The notes under the pieces: model-generated
What the model saw: the letters and a program-made list of their open reading frames with translations, nothing else
Database searches by the model: none
What the model was told of the DNA's origin: nothing
Program-made: the position numbers and the translations under genes
Source: Sclerurus mexicanus
Taxonomy: Eukaryota > Chordata > Aves > Passeriformes > Furnariidae
DNA: 64,000 bases
Direction: 5' to 3'
Assembly: GCA_013396755.1 (NCBI GenBank)
Contig: VWZF01002413.1
Location: forward strand, 248,001-312,000
Part shown: piece by piece, positions 54,448 to 64,000 of the stretch
Numbering within the stretch: the stretch's first letter is position 1
Layout of the letters: each line of letters begins with the position of its first letter

Positions 54448-55261
54448 CTCATTGCACACACAGAATATAACTTATTGGGACTAGGAGACCTGGCCTCTCC
54501 TCCCTTCGAAACTTCCTTTACTCAGGAAAGCAATCCCAGCCCTGTGAGCATCTCCCACTGAGCTCTAACACCCCAAACCTCAAAAAAAAAAATCCCCTCA
54601 GTTACAGTGTCCCTGACCTTAAATCCTTTTTCCCCTACTCCATACAAGGACTATTTGGTTTCATTCTAAGTAATCACTAAAGCATCTGTTTACAGAGTTG
54701 CTGCTATTAATAAAACATAACTCAATAAACACTGAATCATATTTTTTCACATGCTGTAGATCTTTTTTCTTCAAACTTATTACAAGAAAACTTAAACATA
54801 AGTATTTTGTCTTCAATAAGGAAAAAGCTAAGTAACTTTTTTTTATATTGTCTAACCAGCACTATTAAGTGCACACCAACATCAAGTGTAACACAAAAAG
54901 CAGTACTTTCAAATCTCATTTATGACCTCCTTTCAAAGCTCAGAATGGGACAAAACACTGCAATTAAGCTTGACTTGCAAAGCATTTGATGTGATTAAGT
55001 TACCTTGTCTCTGACTTGACAGCCTGGATAGCTTACCTAAGCAAAACAGGTGTCCCAAACTTAAAAGGAGTCTTTCTCTTTATGCCTATTCTGTTTCTTT
55101 CCTTTTTCCTTAAGTTTGGTACTACACTTTTGAAAACTGAGTTAATCACAAGTCTACTAACAATAAGTGCTCCGTCTCAGGTATCAAACCACCAACACTC
55201 CTTTTTTTGATGGCTCATGGGATTTGCAACACAGCTCAATGACCAAATTCTATTGCAGGGG

Positions 55262-55330
55262 AAAAAAAACCAAACAAAAAAACCAAAACAAACCCACAAA
55301 AAAAAATAAAAACAACCTCAAACAACAAAA
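55262..55330. repeat. A-rich tract with interspersed C
   Basis: About 70 bases of A runs (up to nine) separated by single or double C, for example AAACCAAACAAAAAAACC. It could be a degenerate poly(A) remnant or simple low-complexity DNA. No element body was recognised next to it. Confidence 0.8.
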
Positions 55331-58300
55331 GTTTTTGGTCGTGCTTTGGAGCAGTGTTTCACTAATTGGCGTATAATTAATACAGACTACAACACAACAG
55401 TAGTGCTAACCAAGTCCAGCAAGGACACTTCCAGAGCAGAATCACTCACAGCAAGTGTAAATGAAATCAAGCTAGAAACAATTTTAAATGAATCAGAGAT
55501 CAGAGCTCTCTAGTTTTCAGAACTGTTTCAAATGAAACTCATCTTTACACAGAAGACAGCAGACACAATTCACATCGCTTGGCACTGTCCCCAAAAAGGA
55601 AGAGGTTGGAATGAATTAATCTGAATATTAAATCCTATTGGTAGTCTAAAAGAGGGCTTTTAAACTTGATAAATCAGCGTGCAGAATGACAATATTTTCA
55701 AGGAATTTATTTTCACTTGCTCCCGGCAATAAATTAAATTAATTTCGTATTAAAATACTTATGCCTTTAACAATAATGCACGTGCTTTGGGACTGTGATG
55801 GAGAACACCCAATCCTGAAATACAAACTTATGAAGAATTTCTCTGCCACAGGATTCTAACATTTAATGTCCTGGGAACCTCAGGCTACCATCAGACCCTG
55901 TCAGCTTCAAAGTTCCAGGCAGGTATCTCAAAACTATGAGTTTAAAGCAAACCCTCCAAGACGCAGGAAATCCCAGGCTTGGCAGCCAAAATTCCTGTTG
56001 TTTTCTGCTACTTCTGTTACCCACTCCTTCCCTTCCCCAGTCACATCGCTGTGCTTCGAGGTTATTCACCATCTCCTGAAAGACACTGTTCCTCCCTGCA
56101 CGGCTCCCAGGGCACTGTTCTGTGCTCCCTCACGTCTCTCACCAGCCTGGCTCTTCTCCGGCGCCTTCAGGAAAAAGGATTAAGCACTACTTCAAGTAGT
56201 CTTGCACACATTTCCTTCCACCATTATTTGCTTCTTAAAGAATAGAGAGTTTCCTTCCCTCAAGGCTAGCACTGGAAAAAATGGCATGTGGGAGCAGAGT
56301 AGCTAAGGAAGGGAATGCCATACGAAGGGAAAACAAAGTGGTAAACTTCTTCAAAATAAACCAAAAAGAAGCGGTGCAAAGAAGAACCAAAAGCAGAAAC
56401 ACTGAAAGGAGCACCAAGCAAATATAAAAGGTGAAAAGGATTACAAAACTTCTGTGGAAGTAACAAAAAGCAGTCAAGAACATATTACAGAGAGTCCAGA
56501 AGATCAAAATAAAATGTGTAAAGGCAGAAGAGGCAAGTCAGGAGCTATTACAAAACTCGAATACTGGATTTATTTCCAGAGTTATGTTCTTCTAGCTCTC
56601 TAACTACTGGGTAAAAACAACCTTCTAAACAACTCATTTTGGACTTCTGGCAGGATGAACAGAAAAAATTACCATCTGAACTAAAAGGATGCAACACAAA
56701 TTGCCTAACACTCTACAGCTCACCCAGACTGCTACTCATATTTGAGCCCAAACCTCTTTAATTTGGAGGTGCTTTCAACGGGGGCTTGGTGGGCTCTTGG
56801 AACAGGCAGGCTCAGAGCCCGAGCCTTGCTGTGCCTGATGAAGAAGCCCACGTGGCAGACCATAAGCTCCTGCCCCATCCTTCCTCCCTGCCCTGCAGCA
56901 CCAACACGCTGTCCCACAGCAGAGGTGACTGACTGCAAAGGAATTCCCCAGCTCCCCGGAGCAGTCACAGCTGGCAGACACACCAGTGCAAAACCAAGGG
57001 CACTGACTGGCCTTGCTGTGTGGATGCTCCCAAGCCCAGCTGCCCAGCAGCACCTTGGCATCCCCGAGTGCCACCGCTGGCATCTCCTGGCTCAGGCACA
57101 GGAAGCAAAGACAAGCCAGACCTACCTGCAAGGTGCATGGCCTCCTCCTCCTCTACATCAGCCAAGATGGGAATGTACTGTGACAGCCCAACTCCAACTA
57201 GTGTAGGAGGGAACCGGGCTCACCACAAGACAAGGAATAATTCAGACTAATGTTACCAGAGTTAATGGCCTTTCCCTGTGTGTCCCAGCACTTTGCCTTG
57301 GGCCAGGCAATCAGTCCCAGGAGGATGCTGACAGTGGGTGCCATGCTTCATCCAGTCCCTGCAATTCACAACTCTCTAATAAAATCATTGCCTTCCACCC
57401 TCTACCGACTCAAAAAGCTTCACAGAAACGTGCAGGTGTTACTAAGCACACAACACATATGTTACTAGCTTGAAATACTGACAACCACCAAGCACTGCAC
57501 TTGGAATTAGCATCCAACAATAATACTGTTTCAGAAGGCTCCAGAATGTGAGTGTCACACAGGTGACAACAGGAGCTCTTTAAAATTCATTTTATGTAAT
57601 TTCAAATACAAGATATTCAGGAGAAAAGCTCTGCAGGTGGCCCAGATTGCTAAAATTCAGACATCACTTTCTCTCCATCAAACACGCAATAGCTCTTTAT
57701 TCTTGGTTTGTCTTCAATGTATGATTCAACCATAACAATATCTGCACGCATTAAAACCGTACCATACAACAAGTGAAACATAAAAAGAGCTAACTATTAA
57801 CAAGGAATTACTGTCCACATGAAAATCTCACCAAGTTAAATGAAGAATATAAGTACTGAAGAACATTTTGGACACACCTACAGTACTTTCCCCTCTCACA
57901 GCAAAAGCGCTTGAAATGCCCTATTAAGGCACTAGTCCTTTTTACAGGATTCAATAGCTTCACCCTACTTATTTTGAGATCATGTGATGTTACTGTCTTT
58001 CTGAAAGAGGGACTGAAGGCTCCATCTCCCGTGAGCTCCAAATGCCAGCTACAATTCCACAGCTCACAAGGACAATACTAAGAATTCACTGCAGGAAGAG
58101 TTCCCCTGACCCTCTGTCCTCACCTCTCTGTGAACAAATGTATTCGATTAGGATCAAAGATTCTGCTCAAAACCTCAGGAGATCCCAGAGAGAAACTTTC
58201 AAGGGAAAAGACATTTTGAATCAGATGAAACAGGCTGCGTTCTGAGGAGGGGAAATGCTGAAAGGAGGATTGTCAGGGCCAGCTGCAGCAGCTCAGGTAT

Positions 58301-59683
58301 CTTGCCTAATCTTTTGGGGTGTGCAGGTTGAATAGAACAGATTTAGCCTTGGAGTTGAACTTTTCACTGTATGCAAAAGCAAGCTCTTACTAAATTCCAC
58401 TGGTTTGAACAAGGTACTCTTACACTCACCAGCCACGAGGATTCCCTAAGAGAGGTAAAGCCAGCTGAGCGTAACCAATGTGAAGAGGACAGAAAAGCGG
58501 GGATGCTGCAAGGTGGTCATTCATTTGAAGTGTGGGGAAGAGCACAAAGGGGTCTGGAAGAAAAGGAATCTTTTCCATGCACATCACAGGCTCACTTAAC
58601 AATGAGCAATCACAACTTTGCTGCTGAGATTTTCCCTGTGTTTCCCCCCAGCTGCTTGTTTCCTTCTTCTGTGGCACTACTTATGTCCCACTCAGTTTCT
58701 GGGAACTGCTTACAAAATAGAGTCACAACAATACCGGCGTAACAGGGATAGTCAGTTCTATTAGGTTTATAAACTAAATCAATGAAGCAACCACACTGAG
58801 AAAAATAATTGCAAAACCTATCTAAAGTCCTGGATTGTTTCACATACTTAGTAGCCTTCACATGCTGAAAAGCATTTGAACAGGCACAGCAAAAACAGTA
58901 AAAAAAATGTTTTAAGAACAAAAAAAACAATCGATGGCAACAGAAATCTCTTGCCCCAGCAGGTAAGACTTTAATGTTGAGCAACACAGTTATTGTTGTT
59001 TCACAAAAGCAATTAAAATCTGTCTTTGCAGAAGCAGTTTCCCCACAATTAATGCATATTCCTCATCATGCTCTACTGTGCTCTTTAAATTACACTCCAC
59101 AAAGCTAAACTCTCCGAACTGATAGTGGCACAGATAATGGCACTGCTCTGAACTCCCTTCTTCAGTACAACACGCTATTAGTGGGCAGCCAGAGAGGGGC
59201 AATCCAAATGCAAGCTGGTGCTCTCACTGCAACATCTGGCTGCACCAAAACACCTGCACTGAAAAGCCATGCAGTGGAACACCTTCCACACAGGTCCTTC
59301 AGAACACAATTCTTGTCACTGTAGCTCTTAAAGAACACAAGAAAAACAAATTCTGCCTTCAGCAGTGACAATCTTTCTACCCATGGTTCCACTTCCTTAG
59401 ATGATAACAAGAGTCTTATAATTTTTCTTGTTTAAACAGGAGTAACTCCAAACTTTCCAAAGCAGGGACAATAAAAAGGGGCATGGGGTGAGGTGACACA
59501 TACCACAAGCATGCTGTCAGCCTCGGTGAATGATACCTACAAATGGGTGATGGCACATCTTTTAACCAGTCGTGTCACCATGTTATGGCACACTGCAGCT
59601 CTGCATATTGCCTCCTGCAAACATCATTTCAACCCCCCACTATTTCAGGCTGTCAAACACAGACAGCCCCTGGCACAAGTCCA

Positions 59684-59796
59684 TGGAATCACAGGATGTT
59701 AAGGGCTTGGAATGGACCTATAGGATCATAAGCCCCAACCCTGCCAGGGGAAGGGGCATGTCCAACTCGACCAGGTTGCACCAGGCCTTATCCAAC
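59684..59796 (-). mobile_element. CR1 LINE 3' tail fragment (antisense orientation)
   Basis: The plus strand starts with GGAATCACAGGATGTTAAGG, then has TTGGAATGGACC, AGGATCATAAGCCCCAACC, and a GACCAGGTTGCACCAGGCC segment. This is the reverse complement of a typical avian CR1 3' end, in which GTTGGAAGGGACC, GATCATC...CCAACC and GACCAGGTTGCTC occur in this order. It is diverged, truncated and directly followed by the LTR-like fragment at 59885. Confidence 0.72.
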
Positions 59797-59884
59797 AGCA
59801 CAGAGATGCAGAGCATCCCCCTGCAGCCCTGGAAAAGCCCAAGCAAGTTCCTGCCAGTAAATGCAAGTAGTCCAGGGCGGGGGG

Positions 59885-60374
59885 ATGCACACTGGAGCAG
59901 CCTGTTCTGAGACTGCAACCTGTGCAGAGAACCCACAGCGGGCAGTTCTGGGATGAGCACATGGAACACCCCAGGCAGGAGCAGGACAGTCTAGAGAGGG
60001 CAGGGGCAGCAGAGAGTTCTGGGCTGACTGCAAACCCCACTCCTGCCCCTCTGCACCATTCAAAGGGAGGACACAGAGCAGTCTGGGACGAGAAAGTGAA
60101 GCTGAGACTGGCAAGAAGAGGGCTGGGGGAAGGCAGCTCCAGTTTTCTTTTTTCGTTTCTCACCACCCTGCTCTATTTTTAATTGGCAATAAATTAAATT
60201 AATTTCCCCCAAGTAGAGTCTCTTTTCCCCCATGATGGTCACTGGTAAGTGATCTTCCTGTCCTTATCCTGACCCAAAAGTCATTCCATCTTATTTTCTC
60301 CCCTGCCCTGTTGAGGAAAGGGAGTAAGAGAGCAGCTGGGTGGGGGTCTGGAAGCCAACCAAAGTCCCACCACA
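59885..60374 (+). mobile_element. Bird ERV-type LTR fragment (non-coding, probably solo)
   Basis: The segment follows the order of words in a long terminal repeat that I remember as common in bird genomes and probably ERVL-like. These are repeated CACTGGAGCAG and CTGGGATGAGCAC motifs, a purine-rich stretch with GGGGGAAGGCAG, a polyadenylation signal AATAAA at 60188-60193 inside an AAATTAAATTAATTT word, then GTCACTGGTAAGTGATCTTCC, and a terminal CCACCACA near 60374. No internal viral coding region flanks it, so it is a solo or truncated LTR without coding capacity. The family assignment and the 5' boundary are uncertain, because the left end runs into a CR1 fragment. Confidence 0.62.
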
Positions 60375-63300
60375 CAGTGAAATAAATAAAACAACCCATC
60401 ACAAACTGTCCCCCCCCCTTTCCATGTCCTTTTAAATGAGATAGAAACAGAAAGAGAGACTCAGTGAGGCCACTACCCTCCCTCTGACCCTCCTCAAGCT
60501 GCACTTTGGCACAAACAGCTAGTTTCCTGACTGGGAGCCAAATGATACTTTTCCTCAAATAGGAACTCCTGACTCCTCCAATTTTTATTCTTAATTTGGC
60601 CTGTCATCAGCTTTTTAAGTCCAAGCTACTCTTCCCACAGTCACAGAAACTGAAAAGGGACTATTTCACCTACTGCAATCAGCAGATCACAGTGAAGCCA
60701 AACAGCACATACAAGGACTATTTAATATGCTGGCATTCCTATACATACATATACACACAGACTCACTAAGGTAGATAATCCAGTATAAATTCTACACTTT
60801 AGCCTATATACAACATAGGTGCCATTTATCTGCTCATTTTCATACAGACAGATATTGCAACTATCAGCAATCCATAATTACTAACCACATGAGGACAATT
60901 TAACAGTTTAGTAAATACTGGTTAATGTTTAAACTAGGAATGGGGGGCAACTTCACCAGACAACGTGACTGAAATCAAGAAAGGTTATGTTCAGTGTAAA
61001 AGGCTGAAGTAATTTCCTCTGGCTGTTTATAATCAGGTCTAATGACCCATTGTAAAACTATGTTTTGTGAAAGCCTTAGACAGACACAATATGGACTAAA
61101 CTCAATTCAGGCTGTGTCCTTCATCTCCCTAAGGCCTAAGCAGGCTGTACACAAACACTCTGGTTCCATGCCTCCCACCCCCAGAAAGCTTTAATAACAT
61201 GGGCTTTGAGAGCACGGCTTGAAAGGAAGGGGAGAAGACCTAAACTCTGAAGACCTAAATTTAAAGCCAAGAAAAGAGGAATTTCTGCACTAAGCGGTTA
61301 ACATGTCGCCTTTAAAATACAGAACAAATGTATTATCTTGCCTACTGTAAACTGTTTACAGCCAGGCTTGTATACACACACTGGTTCTTCTTTAAAGGCT
61401 GCTTTTAGAGTGGTTCATAAAATGCTGACTTGAGCAATCACCATAAAGACATTCCGTGGTTCCCACCAAAGACAATCTTCAGCTTATTGGAACATACTAC
61501 AGAGCCTGATCAGCCCAAAGAGCTTTTTAATTCTGCCCGGAAATTTCAAGTGATGGCACATCCATGGATTATAACCCTGTGTTCTCACAGCTCACGGGCA
61601 CCACAGCTCCCTGGCAATGCCCTTCTCACACACTGGAAACCTAAGTCCCTGAGTGGGAACTGGTGCCCTAATGCTGTGCAAAACTGCTGTAACCCAGCCT
61701 TAACATCTGGGTAACGTGCAGAAGAAGCAAGGTTTACTAAGCTGTTCAACGAGAACCTTTATCAGGAACACACCCTGGCTGCACGATTGTGCCCGTCGCT
61801 TCGAGACACCCAGCCCTGGTACTGAGGTGGAACTCATTTGTTTAGCTCCTCACAGGCAGCACAGGGGCTTCAGATTATAAATTACAATATCATATGAAAA
61901 GCACCTGAAGATGTCTCTAGTTAAAATACATCTTGGCACACAGTATAAATATTAACTAGATATGATCTGTGTACAAATACCGCACTGCTATTCAAGACTT
62001 CTGGAAGTGACATTTTACCTGAGCCTTTACCTGATAATTAGGATATTTCAAAGATTCAATTCAAGACCTGTGATAAAAGTCAGGATGCCTTGAAAATGAG
62101 AAATCACTGAGTCTCCCTAAAAATCCTCTCTCCCTTTTGGCTGTTAATGCAATAACAAACAAGCACATCCTTCGTTTTCATTTTCTGATGCAGAAGGATA
62201 AAAAGACAAGATCACATAACAAGGGTTTATCAGAATTACGTCAGTGGAGAGCTGGGAACTGACAATTCTGTCTTCACACAGGTGAGGGAAGACCACCACA
62301 AAGGGCTGCTTCTTGAAATCATCTCTTGACCCAGCAGAATGACACCGGTCTGAAGAGGTTTTCCTGGCAAGGCTTTAATACTGAGAAACAAAGCTAGAAG
62401 GAACCCATTCATACTTCACACAAAGAGTTTTAAATAATTCCAAGAAATCCATTTTGTTTGGGAGTACAGTAAGCTCTCAAGCAAATCCAACAGGGGAGGC
62501 AATTTTATGAAACACTAAAAAGACAAGCAATTGGAAAAATAAAAAATAAGGGGAAAAAAAATTGTTTCTACAAAAGTTCCCTTTTTGTAAACCCTGCACT
62601 ATAAAATTCAAGCATCCAAGAAAAAACTAAGGTACTCCTTAAGAAATAGGAATTCAGGGAAAGCCAGACTGCAAACTTAAAACAGGCAACTCTGGAATCT
62701 GGACAGAAGATCCAGACAAGTCAGGCTGACCAGTCTAGAGAGACAGCTGCCCTACAGAGTGCACACACTAAGCAGTTCACACTTCTTCAATTTAAATATT
62801 CTGTCAAAACATTTGTCAGACTTTCAATATATGGTATTTTTTAAGCTTTCGATACATGCAAGAGTATACCACCCATGCAAACTTTGGATTTTTCTCTTAG
62901 AGGAAAAAAAAGGTAAAGAAAGTTGTGTCATTCAACTATGAGATGCTCAACTTAAAGCTCACTGCTATATGCTGGCTCTGAAATAGAAATTTGTATTTAA
63001 TTCCCTGTCCCGCAGCACCTCCATCATCTCCTGAACCCATGAGCCTCTTCAGAAGCTGTTCCTAATGATGTAGGCTCACAGAGGGTTACATTTCATTTGG
63101 TTTTACATTAATCTCCTACCATATATCTGTTTTATATTATAAAATATTCTTAACCAACAGTCCTCTAATCTATAGTGTTTTACTTCACTTGGATAATGAC
63201 AGCTCATGGCTAGACTCTTTCCATAAAACACTAAAAAGAACTTCACATTCTTCTCCAATAATAGAAGACGAATACTAAATACATAAATTAGTGCATCATT

Positions 63301-63425
63301 AAATAATTTTCAGAAATGTAACTAAAAACTCCTATTTTTCTGGTTGGCTTTTACAAAAGAACCATTTCCATGTGCTATGAGCTCTGTCAATTTGTTGACT
63401 CTCTTTCCAGCTGTAATTTCACTGT

Positions 63426-63565
63426 CACAGATGGGTCACAGCTGGAAAGGACCTCTGGAGATCATCTCATCCATCCTTCACTTGGGCAGAGCCACTCAGA
63501 GCCAGCTCCCCACGCGCACATCCAGAGCCTTTTCCAATAAATCCAGGGACAATTGGAATAGCACC
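63426..63565 (-). mobile_element. CR1 LINE fragment (antisense orientation)
   Basis: The plus strand shows GGTCACAGCTGGAAAGGACC, then TCTGGAGATCATCTCATCC, then a GAGCCACTCAGAGCCAGCTC segment, a CATCCAGAGCCTTTTCCAA word and ATCCAGGGAC. This is the usual antisense order of a CR1 3' region (GGAAGGGACCTCTGGAGATCATC, then the CTCAGAGCCAGC area, then the TCCAAGGATGG area). The copy is old and truncated. The right boundary is approximate. Confidence 0.7.
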
Positions 63566-63885
63566 TTCCTTGGGAACTGAGGATGCTCTGTCATCCTGAA
63601 CCCTAACCCTATATTCATATAATACTCGATCATGACACCCTGAGTAATTTGTTACCAAAAAGCAGTAATATCTGGAGTCAGTATAAATATTGCAAAGCCT
63701 GTTCTTGTAAAGGAAGGGCACGCTAACCCAGGATATCATCTTACTCCCTTAAGAATAAAAAGAACTCAGGAAAAAAATAGATAGGGATCTGAAATACTGT
63801 CCTGTTGTAAAAATCATGAAGCATCTTCCTTTCCAACACATTGTTATAAACACTGTTATGTTTCTGGGAAAACAGTTTGCCTTAT

Positions 63886-63923
63886 CAAATACAAATATGC
63901 TTAACAAATACAAATATGCTGAA
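63886..63923. repeat. 19-bp tandem duplication
   Basis: The word CAAATACAAATATGCT begins at 63886 and again at 63905. Two copies with a 19-bp period differ mainly in the last bases. Confidence 0.85.
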
Positions 63924-64000
63924 TGTATTCCTTCTTTGTTTGCATAGCACAGTAGGTTGTACCCCAGAAAACAAATGCCATTAAGTTAAGGACAAACTGG

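Larger units (their letters stand above)
52292..64000 (-). other. CDKAL1: CDKAL1 intron (partial) upstream of the 121-nt exon
   Basis: The intron ends at the acceptor AG (52293-52292) with a T-rich tract just upstream in the sense direction. Its donor and the preceding exon, which should encode the AGCVPQAQPRQDYLKG region, were looked for on the minus strand up to 64000 and not seen. The intron is therefore at least 11.7 kb. Contents: a 10-bp duplication near 52951-52970, A/C-rich tracts (54401-54447, 55262-55330), a GC-richer stretch around 56760-57110 with no recognised feature, a CR1 tail plus LTR fragment (59684-60374), a CR1 fragment (63426-63565) and a 19-bp duplication (63886-63923). 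The rest looks like unique, AT-rich intron. Confidence 0.85.

Noticed and set aside
56742..57206. 154-codon plus-strand open frame, with overlapping minus-strand frames of 109 and 118 codons
   Set aside because: It lies in a GC-richer stretch where stops are rare. Opposing frames are equally open and the translations resemble no protein I know.
63599..63612. CCCTAACCCTA, telomere-like
   Set aside because: Only two units; far too short to be an interstitial telomeric repeat.
52292..64000. Possible preceding CDKAL1 exon (AGCVPQAQPRQDYLKG region)
   Set aside because: Searched by eye on the minus strand for its key codon pattern and not found. It presumably lies beyond 64000, although a reading miss cannot be excluded.
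1..64000. Bacterial-style systems (CRISPR, operons, phage, toxin-antitoxin)
   Set aside because: The sequence is vertebrate intron with spliced exons and CR1 fragments. No spaced direct repeats, ribosome-binding sites or dense coding was seen.

Overview
The window is vertebrate nuclear DNA, most likely from a bird. It is almost entirely intron. I recognise one protein-coding gene, CDKAL1, the radical-SAM tRNA methylthiotransferase that converts t6A37 to ms2t6A37 in tRNA-Lys(UUU). It lies on the minus strand and two internal coding exons are visible. The upstream exon (52291 down to 52171, 121 nt) encodes the linker into the radical-SAM domain. The downstream exon (34216 down to 34113, 104 nt) encodes the CxxxCxxC iron-sulfur site. 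Both have consensus splice sites and compatible phases, and the Gly codon split between them joins cleanly. The bird assignment rests on short CR1 LINE tails in both orientations, an ERV-type LTR fragment that matches a sequence I remember from bird genomes, and very low repeat density. The species cannot be named.

Layout from left to right: 1-34112 is part of the intron 3' of the CxxxCxxC exon. It holds a CpG-dense, GC-rich block at about 12940-13990 with a seven-copy 54-bp minisatellite (13341-13720), a CR1 tail near 15434, several low-complexity tracts, and a motif-rich candidate regulatory stretch at about 21750-22350. The CxxxCxxC exon follows, then a complete 17,954-bp intron (34217-52170) with a CpG-rich pocket at about 46515-46830, then the 121-nt exon. 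From 52292 to the end is part of the next upstream intron. It contains A/C-rich tracts, a CR1 tail abutting an LTR fragment (59684-60374), and another CR1 fragment near 63430.

There is no bacterial-type content: no operon, CRISPR array, prophage or insertion sequence. I found no RNA gene, no second protein-coding gene and no convincing processed pseudogene. The numerous open frames of 60-185 codons are what chance, or stop-free tandem repeats, would give. In mammals, CDKAL1 introns are known to carry long-range regulatory DNA linked to the neighbouring developmental gene SOX4. The non-repetitive, motif-dense stretches flagged here are therefore reasonable enhancer candidates, but that is inference and needs alignment across birds to test.
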